Source: Exophiala sp. HKRS030
Lineage: Eukaryota; Ascomycota; Eurotiomycetes; Chaetothyriales; Herpotrichiellaceae
DNA length: 64,000 nucleotides
NCBI GenBank assembly: GCA_023897205.1
Contig: JAHWDD010000033.1
Location: forward strand, 310,001 to 374,000
Direction of reading: 5' to 3'
Below the pieces are notes generated by a model. It did not search any database. It was not told the DNA's origin and was given only the letters and a program-made list of their open reading frames with translations. Positions 11,877 through 24,162 of this stretch are shown in pieces (the stretch's first letter is position 1; each line of letters opens with the position of its first letter). A program made the translations under genes and the position numbers.

Positions 11877-14265
11877 ATGTCACAGTCTGCGGCCTCCTCC
11901 ATCGTTTCGATCGACACGCCTCGCCTTTCGGATCTTGAAGACCAAGGTGAGTCAGAATATAGTCACAAAGTCGGGATCCCATGGTGGCGAAGTTCGGACT
12001 GAAACTGTTACTTTTCCTGATCAGAGCGCGATGTCCTTGATACTGATGGTGGAGGTATTGCTGGCGCTCGATCTGGCGAGCTTTGTTCTCTGTGCGACCG
12101 GGTCGATTTCGAGTATATAGGCTACCACGATTCACCGGATTACTCGAGCAATGGCTTCTTTATCCAGCGAGACTATGTTGCGATTTCCTCTAACAAGGGA
12201 TTCTGTCTGCTATGTCGGAAAGTATTGGAATTGATTGATCAGTGGCACAACGGAAGTTTGCCAGCTCAGACCAAGGATCTAGACGTGTCGAGATCGCGTA
12301 TCGATATCAGATTGGACACAGAATGGCATGATGTCGATGCCCAAGTTCCAGAGCGGAGCCGCAGGGCACATTCTGATCGTCTGAGAATCAATTGTGCTGT
12401 GCCTAAGGCGGCTAACAAGGGAACCGAAAACATATTTTTGACTTGGTATTTTCATCGTCATCCGGGAGTGTCTTGGGATACGACGCAATGGTCGGCAGCT
12501 TCAAACCCCTCCCAATCAACCAGCATTAATACTCCTTCGAACCCATATTCTGGTCGGAAAAGGCCTCTGGTCGCTGATCTGTCTTTATTCAAACAATGGA
12601 AGATTATGTGTCAACAAGTCCATGGAGCAAAATGCTCTGAAATTTTCAAAGGAACACCAAAGATTGCTCCCAGAGTGATTGATGTGAATCAGCGGTGTTT
12701 GGTACAAGCTCAAACAACTGATACTTGGGTATGCTTGAGCTACGTCTGGGGCACGGCAATCACAACAAGGTTATCAAAAAGCAATGAGCAGGCATTCCTT
12801 TCTCCAGGTGCACTGGGGCAGACTGTACTTCCTCCCATCGCAGAAGACGCCTTGCAGGTGACCAAAGAGATTGGAGAGAGGTATCTTTGGATTGATAGCA
12901 TGTGCATAGTGCAAGACGATTCAGCGGATAAAGCCAGATTTGTATCTCAGATGGACTCAATTTACGCCCTGGCATCGGTCGTGATCGTCGCAGCTACCTG
13001 TGTCGATGCGAACTCTCGCCTGCCTGGAATCCAAACTGGTACTCGTCACCAGGATCAGCAGGTTTTTGTTGTCCGAGGTGTTTCGTTAGTGCAATCTCTC
13101 GACCCCGTGCAGGGAGTCAATGTCGATTACCGCACTGGTCGTGCGGGAGCTTATCTTGGTACAACCATCTGGGACACGCGGGCTTGGACACTACAGGAGA
13201 GATTTCTTGCTCCAAGAGTCCTCGTCTTCACCCCGAGCAGGTCTTCTGGGAGTGTGAAGAGGCATTCTGGTGTGAGGACAGTTATCGAGAACTTCCACAG
13301 ATTGCACCAGATAACCACCGGACAAGCCTCTGCCGTGGTGAACTCAACCTCTCGTGGAACTCAGATCGCCTCACATTTGACCATTTCTATCGAATTCTGC
13401 TCGGGGAATACTCTACACGAGCGATGAAATACGAAAGTGACACTCTCAATGCATTTCTTGGTATTATACGTGCATTTGAGCGCTCAATGAACCTGCAATT
13501 CTTCTGGGAATGCCTACTTCGTTCCTCGAGTCTGCTCTAGCTTGGGGAAATCGCACCCATGCGTTGAGGAGAAGATTGGGAGCAGCAGTACCCAAAGGCC
13601 ACTTGCAACCACTGACACAATTTCCCAGTTGGTCCTGGACTGGCTGGATGGGGGATGATTTAACGAAGATTGATAATCAGAATCTCACTATGGAACCCTT
13701 AGGCTTGGATTTTTATCGTGTCTCAGATGACGGCCACACTATGCAAAGACTACCACAGGAATTGACATTCAATGCCACTGTCGACTTGCTCAGAAGTGGT
13801 TCACTAATCGAGCATCACACCTCCCGTGTGACTAGTGTTACTATCATGGATTTACCGAGATCGACTCCGCCTTCTATACTCCCTGGTCTGCTCTGCTTCT
13901 GGACAGCCTCAACCTACGTAGAGATAGCACGCAGCAGCACAGGGCAACACAACACGCCCAGGAATCCTGGTGACCAAATGGACTGGACAATCACAATGTC
14001 GCAAGGAGGAGACAACCCGATCGAAGTTTCTTGGTTTCACATTCCACAAGTAAATCCAAGTGGACTCAACGATAAAGTCGAGATCATTGCTATTGCTCAG
14101 AACCGTGGAAACTGGGACGGCGGTCACGTTGACAATGGGGCAATTGGAGTTATGCTGATAGACTGGAAAGATGGTATCGCATATCGTCGAGGCTTCGCTT
14201 GGATTGCTATACGAGATTGGACGGCATTGAACAATCGCACTTGGAAGCTGATCTGCTTGGGCTGA
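11877..14265 (+). CDS. HET-domain protein (heterokaryon incompatibility-type), two apparent -1 frameshifts
   Basis: Exon 1 (11877-11946) starts MSQSAASSIVSIDTPRLSD. A 78 nt intron (11947-12024, gtgagt...cag) joins in frame to a segment with paired cysteines (ELCSLCDRVDFE ... GFCLLCRKVLELIDQW), a usual prelude to HET proteins. The HET core follows: TWVCLSYVWG, RYLWIDSMCIVQDD, IYALASVVIVAA, and DTRAWTLQERFLAPRVLVFT. The frame then breaks at CCCC 13231-13234 (an extra C gives FTPEQVFWECEEAFWC) and at GGG 13506-13508 (an extra G gives FFWGMPTSFLESALAWG). The tail has the common FPSWSWTGWMG motif. About 740 residues. HET proteins mediate nonself recognition and cell death in filamentous fungi; the partner locus is unknown. 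If the two breaks are real, the gene is a pseudogene. Confidence 0.85.
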
Positions 14266-14570
14266 ACTGTTTATAGCGGAATTTTAGCTCATGTGCGACC
14301 CCTTCTATTCAAAATTGACATTCAATATGTACTCTTGAATTCCCCAGTACAGGAATTGGTCGTGCACTTTTCGAACATGTCTACGACCATGCCTAAGCTA
14401 TCCCCACCAAGTCGGCATACTGAACAGTGTGATCATCAGGCTCGTCTCTTGTTCACTGAATTTGCTGACACGACGGATGATATTGTCTACCGCAAGACAA
14501 TCCGAGACTTATAAAACGATTGAGGCGCATCTGAGGCTCGCACGGGCAAACGCATCCACGCAAAGTAGAT

Positions 14571-16235
14571 TTAAAAGGCAATGCCTGTCGAATCCGTCAA
14601 TTACAGCTCGGGGTTCCAGAACCCAGCAACTCACCTCCATCTACGAGAAGACTCTGTCCCGTGATGTTTCTCGACCCTGGTCCGGCAAGGAAACTCACCA
14701 ATGCGGCAACATCTTCAGGTGTCTGGTCATCATGTCAACCCTGCCTCAATGTGTAACATCTGAACATATCTTCAAAGCTAATCTCAAACTTACAGATGCA
14801 CGTTTGAATGCCGACCGAGCTTCGACCGACTTTTCGAAAGCCACACCCTTTGCAAGGCCTTGTTTCTTCCCAATTGCCTCATCTAGTAACTCCCACATCT
14901 GCATTGTTGTTTCATTAGCTTGTCAGTCTACGATCGACGGGATCATAGCTCGTCTTACCGGCGTATCAACTGGCCCCGGGCAGTATGCTGTACGTCCACT
15001 ACATAAGCTGTTGAAACTCTATCAAGACGAAGAAGCAAGAACTTGCCGTTGACCTGAAACCATCAGCCATCCCCTCGTCGGTAGCAGTTGCCAGAACGGA
15101 AGAAACTCACGTTTATATCATGCGGCGCCAACTCCATCGCCGCAGTCTGTGTTAGCCCACGGACAGCCCACTTACTCGTCGGGTACGAGATGGCACCTGG
15201 CGACTAATTCCAAAGGCATCAGCATACCGGTCTTGAGCCACACGTCCACTTCTGGTAGATCTCGACGGCTTACCGGACGATATCCCGCCAGTGAACAAGC
15301 TCCAATGAGCTTCCCACCTTTGCCCTGCTTGATCATCTGCTTTGCTTGTGAGATGGTTAGCCGCAGGGCTCATGACGAATCAAAGGACCCAGTCATCCCT
15401 ACCTGCTTCACGGTAACATATAAACACACCCGTGACATTTATCTAGTCAAGTTTCAGTTTTGGGATTCCACATCCTGCTAATCGACCAAAGCCGGTCTCA
15501 TGACTCACATTGAGAACCAGATTAAACTCGGAGACCTCTGTCTCAAACAGAGACTTGGGAATCACAATTCCAGCGTTTGCAACGAAGACCTAGATCTCCA
15601 AACAATACTCAGATCATCAGCCTCATCATTTTATAGGTATACAAGTTCCAGATCAACAAGAGTGAACAAGACAGGAAAAGACAAGAACAAGTCAAGGGAA
15701 ACTCACATTCAGTTCACCCAGCAGATCGACGGTCTTCGCAATAATGGCCGTGACTTCATCTTCCTTCGTAACGTCGGCATACAGGGTGATGGCGCGCTGA
15801 CCTATTCCGGCCACACCCAGAGCTGTCAGCACTGCATGTCCAAGGTACCGATCCAGCAAAATGCCCATGTCTTTGTTTGTCCAGACGTGTTACGTACCTT
15901 TGGCCTCAATCTCGGCCTTGACTTTCTCTAGTGCATCGTGCTGGCGGTCGAGATCATTGACCTATTTCTCTCGCCAAGAGACTCTCGTCAGTCAAATAGC
16001 GATTCCAGATTTGTAATAAACTGTCGGTTCTTCCCTCGACCGTCCATTACTCCAGAAGACAGCGGGTTTTTGACCAGGTATGGATAATGGCATATGGCAA
16101 TGGTGGTTATCATCGAGATGAGAGCCAGAGTCAGAGCATACATACCGCAACATCCATGCCATCATCAGCCAGTCTTAGTGCAATAGCACGGCCGAGCCCG
16201 CGAGATGCACCTGTGACGATAGCGACTGGTGCCAT
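14571..16235 (-). CDS. Short-chain dehydrogenase/reductase, acetoin/diacetyl-reductase-like, about nine exons
   Basis: The gene is so split by introns that no long ORF shows, but the exons can be chained. From the ATG at 16235: [19 protein letters not shown] (the TGxxxGxG cofactor site), a ~190 nt intron, [18 protein letters not shown], then [22 protein letters not shown] (NAG motif), [46 protein letters not shown] (the catalytic YxxxK), [39 protein letters not shown] and LLVDGGIAF-stop. One intron (14988-15046) has a GC-AG boundary. The GYRP exon joins the YPTSK exon in frame only if one C is added at GG 15285-15286 (plus strand). About 260 residues. Family members oxidise or reduce small alcohol/ketone substrates with NAD(P). 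It lies 760 bp downstream of the first BVMO on the same strand. Confidence 0.82.
14988..15046 (-). other. GC-AG intron in the SDR gene
   Basis: On the minus strand the exon end GTCAACG is followed by GCAAGT and the intron ends GTACAG. Removing these 59 nt joins [12 protein letters not shown] in frame, the expected SDR motif after the catalytic helix. No GT donor nearby gives this reading. GCAAGT is the usual form of the minor GC donor class. Confidence 0.75.
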
Positions 16236-16995
16236 GGTGTGTAGTTGCCAATGAATGCTGTATATTGCTTGCCGTAAGCCTATTCGGGTTTTCAGCAGTC
16301 CAAGGATGGATCAATGGATGGACTGAGGGAAATCGATTGATAACGAGATATTGCTTCTTCACAGATCGACCATACGCAGAAGTCACAGGTGCGAAAGATA
16401 CAGAAGTTACTCAAGACGAAATGGTGCATGGTCGTGGGTGGATAGTCGTGTATCTCACTTCGATGTAAAAAGATCCGTCTTGTCGATCGATTGGGGGCCT
16501 GGGGTTGGCCAAATCCACCCGTCAGAGCGGTTCCTGCACCGACTACCGCGTTTTACTCACATTTTCCGAGGCTGACTCCTCTGCCGTCTGCCGCTGGTCG
16601 GGATTTGTGGGGGATAGGATTCTCTCCTTGGCAAGGGTTCACTTGTGTTATTCACCTAGCGAAGAGCATCGATAATCGTTCGCTTCGTTGAAGATTTTTG
16701 TCTTGTTTGGAGAGGTTGATTCAAGGGTGTTGAGTCAAGTCCTGGTTAACAATTGTGGAGCGTGGATTCCCCTTTTCACGTAGTCTTTGCAGTTTCACGA
16801 GGTATCTGCTAGTGGGTTGACTATGAATGTTTTTTAGTGTCTTGGTTTTAGAATTTAGGTCGAATTGGATTGGTTTCGTTTGAACAGCAATGTCCTGAAT
16901 AAGATATTGATATTTGCCCAGAAGACGGAAAGCATACGTGCAGGTAAAAATTCTAACAGACTTGAGTGTCACCCTATCTATACTATCCTCTAACA
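16236..16995. other. Intergenic, no gene seen
   Basis: A 760 bp gap between the SDR start and the stop of the first BVMO. No supported coding sequence. It should contain the SDR promoter and the BVMO 3' UTR. Confidence 0.5.
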
Positions 16996-18949
16996 TCAAT
17001 AATGAGGATGCTCAGCCTCGTTCAGAGGATCGGGATTGTCCAGATACCATGTCGGGTTCTCCCCTGTCTCCCTGATCGAAAACCCATTCCCCAAGTATCG
17101 AAAGCGATTCTTTGAGTCATACGTGTACTCGTAGTCCTCACCTCGGAAATTTTCCATCATATGAAACCAATGGATCCTGCTACCAGCATGCAAGGCGATA
17201 ATGGGGCCATCTACAGTTCCATTCTTGTACCAAGATCGACATGCACCTGCCCACACAGTTCGAGGGAGGAATGCATGGGCGAATCCAGCGAATTCCTGGA
17301 CAGCGGCTTCCTTGGGTGCTACCGAGACAATACATTCTGTCTGCCACTTCTTCAGCATGACAACAACATATCTTGCAACCTGTTCAGAGATAGTCATGAT
17401 ACTGCCGTGCCCGGCAGGTGAGTTGGGACCCATGAAAACTATCGAATGTAAGTCACTGCTTTTGGAAGCTTGTTGGTCAAACGAGGACAGGACCTACGAA
17501 AGTAGTTTGGCATGTGAGCAACTGCACAAGACATGTATGCGGCAGGGAGCTCTTTAGACCAGATGTCCTGGAGGTTTCCTTTTCGACCGATAATGGGAAA
17601 CCGTGGCCGAAAAGACACATCAAATCCGGTGGCGCAGACAATGGCATCAACCTTGATCAATTCCCCAGTTGAGGTTTCAATTCCTTCTGGAACAACTCGG
17701 CTGATTCTATCCGTGACAACAGAGACGTTGTGTTCGGTCAAAGATTCAAGATAGCCAGGCCCAGGAGTGAGTCGCCGACATCCAGCTGTAAATGTGGGAA
17801 TGATGGCTTTTATCAAAGTTGGGTCGTGCTTCAAGGCAGCACTCATATTTTCAGTAAGGGTCGCTGTCAAGTCTTTTGCTAGACCTTCGTTGTCCACCAA
17901 CTGTGCGTCTGGTTAGAGATCCGAAAATTTGCATCATGGTTCAAAAGTCTTACCACCCTGAATAGTGCATTTACTTGCTCCTCTGTGGCTTTTATAAAGG
18001 CCTTGTAGTAAATGGGGTCATTCTTAAATCGTTCAACTTGCTGTGGTGTAAACTTGTTGCCGTCCATGACAGCACCTCTTAAAATTTCGACCGAACTCTT
18101 CTTGAGAACTCTATCTGTTTGCGGCGGAAGGATCCAAGTCGGTGACCGTACGAAATGAAAAAGTTTGTCTACTTCTGTAGAGGCATTAGCTTGGTAGATG
18201 ACACGACATTTTAAAATACACAACTCACCGGGTTGTAAAGCTGGCACGATTTGAACACCTGAAGAGCCATTACCAATGACCGCAACTCTCTTGTTGCGAT
18301 GATCAAACTTGTCTGACCATGCTGCGCTATGAACGAGATCTCCTTTGAAGTCTTGAAGACCGGGAATCTCGGGCCACTTCCAGTTACTACTGATTGTCAG
18401 TCATTCAGTGCCTGCGACGGATGGAAAATCGTACTTGAGCACTCCAGTGGCATTCAATAAGAAATGGCAAGAGTCCACCAACACCTCACCAGTCTTGAGA
18501 TTTTTTACCTCTAGCTCCCACTGTCCTGAAGCCTCTATCCATTGAGCATGCGACACTTGGTGGGAAAGTTTGATCTCAGGGCGCATGTTTTCCGCATCGC
18601 AGAGGTCGCAAAGGTATGCCTCTATCTCAGATGAAGGTGCCGAAAATTGGGACCATGTTGGATTGCTCCTCCATGAGAATTGATAGTTGTGCGAGGGATG
18701 GTCGCATTGACATCCAGGGTACGTATTTTCAAACCAAGTTCCGCCTACTTCGGAGTTCTTTTCATACACGGTATGCTCGTAGTTTATCAAGCTCTTGCGA
18801 AGCCTTCGGATCATGTTGAGACCACTCACGCCGGCACCGATTGTGATGATTTTGACAAGGCGTGGAGTACCCATAGGTTGTTCCGTGAAAGGGAAGCCTC
18901 CATCGCTGGACTCGCCTCCCAATGATAGATCTGGTGTGTACGAACCCAT
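16996..18949 (-). CDS. Baeyer-Villiger flavin monooxygenase, copy 1
   Basis: Start ATG at 18949; the exons chain without any frameshift through introns near 18400, 18230, 17910, 17445 and others. Motifs in order: the first FAD Rossmann motif in IITIGAGVSGLNMIRRL, EVGGTWFENTYPGCQCD, the BVMO fingerprint in DFKGDLVHSAAW (FxGxxxHxxxW), the second Rossmann motif in VAVIGNGSSGVQIVP, then GCRRLTPGPGYLES, CATGFDVSFRPRFP and a C-terminal CRSWYKNGTVDG. About 600 residues, the normal length of type I BVMOs. The enzyme uses NADPH, FAD and O2 to insert oxygen beside a ketone, giving an ester or lactone. Its substrate cannot be read from the sequence. The SDR downstream on the same strand may supply or consume the ketone. 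Confidence 0.92.
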
Positions 18950-19280
18950 TTTGTGCTAGACACAGCTCTGATTTGTCCAAAGGCGAAAAACCACGACGTT
19001 CCGAGGATTAGTCGCATGGCGGCACGATCTCTCATCTGCCATATATCATGATGCATCTGGCTCTACCTTGAGGGATGCTCCAACCGTCGAGACACTCTGA
19101 GAGGTGGAACAAAAGTACCAAGTGACAGAGTGAGGGTGCGGTAGTCGGTAAAGCTAGTTAGTTGTGCCGAGAGCCGGTGGGGAGACTGTTCTTACGATGG
19201 GAAGCCAAGTCCAGCCCGGCGAGAGAATGGCACCTAACAACAATGATACGGATATGTTCCCGGGTTTTGGGGCCTGTGAA

Positions 19281-21227
19281 TCAGTTGATGAAAAGAGATT
19301 GATCGGCTTGATCCGGAATCATCTCCTCTGCAATCGAAGCGTCGAAACGCATATCACCAAAGTCAAAGTCGAATGTATCGTCAAAAGCCCAATTTTCAAT
19401 GGGCGTGAGATTTTGTATGTTGAATCCCTCGGGGTCGGCTTGCGAAGACGCCTCCATTGTTGGGCCCTCGTATGAGCGAAATTGTGGTTTAGGGCTTGAA
19501 GTTTCGGCATTGATGTCTCGTTTGTCGGAATGAGGGTATGTATTGTTCTTGATGCCGCTGCTGGAGGGTTCTGGAAGGTCTCTTGACGAACGTTCACAAC
19601 GTTCGAGATTTTTGAGGATAAGATTTGAGCTTGGAACACAAGCAGTCATTGCCTTGAGAACACTTTTAATTGTTTGCAGTTCTTCTGTCCTCACAGCCCT
19701 TTCGTGGGGAAAGTGGCTCTGCCTCGAATCTGAATCACTCCAGCAAGTAAGCAATACCAATTATTGATGGGAGAGAGGTATGGAACCTCGTTCCTGAACT
19801 CGACTTCTTCAAAGAGTCGTGCGATCCTGGAAGAAGCACGAACACATTCTTCCAAGGTTGTCTTGCCGGGACCTGATGTTGGCTCCGACTTTGCCAATGC
19901 TTGGAGATAGATGATGGTGCAGGCAAAATAAAGAATATGAAGCTCGGATAGAACTCGGCGGAAAGGTTTTCGATCAGCACCACTGTAAAGTTGTAAGGGT
20001 CTGGCAGTCCTTGGATCCAATCTTTGAGGGCATCACCGATGGCGGGAAGTTGGGTGTCGGAAGTGATGGCACCGTATCGAGCGTCTCCGAGTCGACCTAA
20101 AATGATACACAATTCGGTTCTGGCGATGAAGATGTCGTTATCAGGATGCGAGATTGGAAAGTCGGCTTGAGTAGGTTTATGCACGTCCGTTTCACGAATG
20201 TTGATCGCAGCTGGTCTCCCATAGCAAAATGATGACATTTTATCATGATTCTGATCATATTAGACTGGTGGGGGTTAACGTGTAGGGGCAGCACGAGCCA
20301 GAACGCCTTACAAATAGAACCCACCACATTCTCCGACAAGAGCCAGGGGCCTCTCTAGCAGCATAAGTTGATTCTTTGTGGAACCCCATATGAAAAGCGT
20401 AGCGTACTGCAGCGCCTAGCCAATGCCAATTACTCTGTAGACTGATTTGCGTTGGGAGACGAACGCTACGGCAGGTCAATAGGCACAAGGCTTTGATGGT
20501 GACAAGGTTATCCTTTTCATGTTCAGTGTCGAGCAGGGTCTTGACTTTTAAGTAAAATGAGTTAGCCATTTTCAGCTGTGTTGTGGATGCTCTAGGATGG
20601 CCATAGGAACTGCCAATTAGGCAGATGGCCTGTAGTAACAGAGGGGAAGATTGATATTTGAGTAGATCATCCCGGTCGACGATCGGTTGGTGAGGATAGA
20701 TGTGCTCAAAATACAAGTCGGCCAATGCATCGACCAGCAGTTTGGATGGGAGGGCTGTGGCTCCTGTGAGCTGTAACATTTTGTCCGACAGGCTGGCAGT
20801 TTCTGCAGCCGAATCATCGACGAATGGAGGGACACTTGGATTTCGAAGATAGCTCTCTTCGCCCATGTATCCGACTGACTCTGGCGAAGACTGAGGCATG
20901 GCGTGGTCATCGGCTGCCACCTTGGTAGATGGGCTTGCCAAACTATGTCCAGCACGTTGTCGAGCTCCCACACGTAGCCTAGTGCGTATGGTCAGCTAGA
21001 TATATCATATGTCAGTATCAGGGATAGCGAACACCTACCTGCAAGCCTGGTTTGTTCTTCGACATTGACGACAGGGCCAACGGGACATTCTTGCAAATTG
21101 CATTTGATCTGGCAAAGGCTGAGTATTGAGTGAAAAGAATGTGGTCAGGGGATTCGAGCGCGGCGCCTACCTTTCTGACATGACATTGTATACAAACTTT
21201 ACTATTGCGTGTGCGATACTGTTCCAT
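19281..21227 (-). CDS. Zn2Cys6 transcription factor with fungal-specific middle domain, three apparent -1 frameshifts
   Basis: Exon 1 begins MEQYRTRNSKVCIQCHVRK. After an intron (acceptor ...gccag) the cluster continues IKCNLQEC; one extra C at the plus-strand GGG 21082-21084 then yields PRWPCRQCRRTNQAC, which completes a canonical C-X2-C-X6-C-X9-C-X2-C-X6-C. The fungal_trans domain follows (LADLYFEHIYPHQPIVDRDD, GAAVRYAFHMGFHKES, RRMWWVLF, then after an intron SSFCYGRPAAIN). Two more breaks occur at GGG 19997-19999 (gives LPDPLQLYSGADRKPF) and near CCC 19697-19699 (gives PTKGAVRTEELQTIKS). The tail is acidic and aromatic (FDDTFDFDFGDMRFD), a plausible activation domain. It is divergent from the MDR dehydrogenase gene and next to the first BVMO, so it is a candidate pathway regulator. 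Confidence 0.85.
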
Positions 21228-22569
21228 TTTGACAAGGTTTCGCGCTCAGCTTGAGTGAGGCTTCATGATATCGAGAAGGAGAAACATCAAGGGTTGGTGG
21301 GAAAAAGCTTACTGCATTGTCTGATGGTCTGGGTGAGCCCGATTGCACCCATGGCGTGGGTAGCGAGCGAGAGTAGAGTCGAGAGGCTTGGATATTTGGG
21401 GTAAGCACGGTAGGGTGATGAGCACATGCGGGAAGATAAAGCTGTGGAGCCTGCGGGGTATATGCGGAGTATCGACTTGTTCCCATTGTGCCTTCCCTTT
21501 CAATTCAAAAGAACGTAGTATCCTTGCGGCTAACTTGTCTCTGAAATGCCCAAGTATCCCAAGCATATGCGTCCTCTCTTTAGCTACTTGGTCACTTACG
21601 CGAGTATGTAGGTCAGGTAGTTGGCCTCCTCAGCCGCATCTGCCCCACTCAGCCCGGACAAGAACCAGCCAGCTGACAACGTCTACCCAAGCTCCATTTA
21701 TATCAAGCGATCCGGTACTCCGAGGTATTCCCAGTTAGTGGGTGTCTGCCTGGCTTAGATAGAGAGACCATGTCCTCAGGCGACTTGCGACAAAGAGACA
21801 AGACCCAGCTCAGATCCCGATGTAAGTAAGCCCAGGCCCAGCTTTCAAGTACAACTATCCAGTGAAACCTCAAGAGTTGTACAGGCACGCCAATGCCAAT
21901 TCGGAATAATTCATTATGCTCTTTGACAATGCATTTATCTAACACGCAAGAAGAGCGCCAAGACATTAGTGACTAATGTCTTAAAGTAGACTAGTGCAAG
22001 CAGTATACACTCCTCTGATTGGTCCCGTGGAGCGAGGTCAATGCCAATCACGTGACTATTAATGAAGTGGAGTCAGTGCGTGGGTCAACCGTGTTGGCAC
22101 GCATCTCCTGGAGGCGGCAATGCAAGCTACGAGTCAACCTCAGGTTAGGGTGACTGGCTCTCTAGTTAGTGTACCGAGCCTGCGCAATCACGAAGTAGTC
22201 ATTTTCGTTCTATGCACTCCGCTCAGAGCTCGGCAAGAAGAAGGCTAGGAACACCTTCCGTCCGTTCAGAACGGAACAGTGCAAACGCGTAAGAAACCAA
22301 GACCCTGAGTTCCGGCTCTCGGTAATTGTGAACCGTAGCATGGCTGCCCAACTGATTGGTCATCCAGGCACTACTCTCGCCCTCCACTGAGGTCGCCAAC
22401 GAGTCATTCCTGACAATGTGAAACTTCAAGAATGCGACGATATAGTCCGCGAGCTAGAAGTTTAGGGCTCTGTGGTTGTCACTATCAGAGTGCTTGTTGT
22501 GTTGTTGACCGACGCAAAGCCTTAGACTTACCAGCATCAGTGCTCTGAACAACTCGCTGATAATGTAAA
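21228..22569. promoter_or_regulatory. Divergent intergenic region between the regulator and the MDR dehydrogenase
   Basis: 1.34 kb with no supported gene. The two flanking genes start at its ends and read away from each other, so it should contain both promoters. Short ORFs inside are unsupported. I could not identify a specific operator by eye. Confidence 0.5.
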
Positions 22570-23787
22570 ATGCCCTCTGCGTGGCAAATCGTCCCGTCAG
22601 AGTCCAAGGATTGGCGAACCACTGATGGAATCACCAATCTGTTTCTGGCCACCGACCTCGAAAAGCCAAAACCAGGTCCTCATACAGCACTTGTTCGCAT
22701 CCGAGCTGCAGCTCTCAATGCCCGCGACATGATGGTGGTCGCGCGCGACCCAATTTACCAGAGCTTCGCTTCCCCAACCTTAGTCCTTGTGCTGATGGAG
22801 CCGGTGAGGTGGAACAAGTTGGAGAGGGCAGTATCTGGCGTCCGGGCCAGAGAGTCGTTCTTGCACCATGCACTTGGACTCATGGCGACCCTGGAACTCT
22901 ACTAGAAGCCCGAGGTCTTGGAGCCGCTGATTATGAAGGTACTCTACGTGAATATGCAGTGATGGTGGGTATTTCTATGTCTTCAATCTATTCTATTCGT
23001 CCAGCGAGGCTGGTATGGTGTATTCAGACTGCGCTAACCAACTTTATCGCCCCGTACAGCCAGACGATATGTTAATTGAAGCACCCGCCGATCTGTCCTT
23101 CGAGGAGCTCGCAGCCTTACCAGCCGCGGCGGGCACCTCGGCCAATGCACTATTCTTTGGCCCCATGCCATTCAAGAAAGGCATGACTATCCTGACGCAA
23201 GGAACAGGTGGTGTTAGCTCGGCCGCAATCCAGGTGAATAGATCTTCCTCAGCGTCAAAACTAGTTTTTCTATTCAGTTCGGGGCAAGTCTCTAACAAGT
23301 ACAGCTCGCGTCCGCCAGTGGAGCAACAGTGATCGCAACTTCCTCTAGCGATTCAAAACTTGAACTCGCTCGGAAAATGGGCGCTACACATACGATCAAC
23401 TACAAGACGACCTCGGACTGGGCCGCCCAAGTATTGAAATTGACGGGCGGCCGAGGCGTCGACCATGTACTGGACGTGGCGGGTGCTGGGACCATCGAAC
23501 AGTCACTACAAGCGACTCGACAGGCAGGGTTGGTCTCGTTGATAGGCTTCCTGTCCGAGCCTCAGAAATACGACATCGTACCCGCCATGTTGTTCGGGGC
23601 CAAGACCTTGCGAGGTGTTTTCCAGATCCGCACCGACATGGTCGCCAAAGCCCTCGAGGTCTATGCCGAGCATAACTTGCACCCTCAGATCTCCCACGTC
23701 TTCGAATGGAGGGATGCCAAAGACGCCTTTGCCGCTTTGGTCAACCAGTCTGGTGTGGGCAAGATTATCATCAAGGTTGGCGATTGA
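22570..23787 (+). CDS. Medium-chain dehydrogenase/reductase, quinone oxidoreductase-like, one apparent -1 frameshift
   Basis: Starts MPSAWQIVPSESKDWRTTDG. It has the GroES-like start (LVRIRAAALNARDMMVV), a Rossmann segment (GMTILTQGTGGVSSAAIQ) and the typical end MVAKALEVYAEHNLHPQIS ... NQSGVGKIIIKV. Two introns are clear: after AVM (gtgggt...gtacag) and after SSAAIQ (gtgaat...gtacag). The frame breaks near CCCC 22772-22775; one extra C gives SPNLSPCADGAGEVEQVG, the expected substrate/cofactor region. About 340 residues. Family members reduce quinones or enones or interconvert alcohols and ketones using NADPH; the usual structural-zinc cysteine cluster is absent, which fits the zinc-free quinone reductase branch. 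A role in ketone or enone handling in this cluster is inference. Confidence 0.87.
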
Positions 23788-24162
23788 AAAGGCGAGCGCT
23801 GTTGAGTTTAGCAAAGAATATCACATGAATAGAAAATGATGACTGAAGATACAGACCTTCAAAGCCGCCCTGCGCAAGACGTAGCTTGGAGATTCTGATT
23901 TTGAAAAAGACTCCATCCTTGGTGTCATTACACATTATCGGGACTAGCGATACAAAAGATTCCACCACTGATAGTACGATAGTCTGGTAAAAGAACTGAA
24001 ATCTTTTTTTAGGGGGATTTCCTTTCCTACGTAAGCGGCTCTACGACATTGACACTCAAGGTTCAAACCAAGAGATCAGATGCCTTAAACTCCGATACAA
24101 GATTCTCGAGGGTCAACAATCTCCAATCTGTTCATGACCCAACAGCCCTGAACTTGCCTCAT

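Noticed and set aside
11877..14265. Calling the HET gene a pseudogene
   Set aside because: The two defects match the global G/C-run pattern seen in conserved genes.
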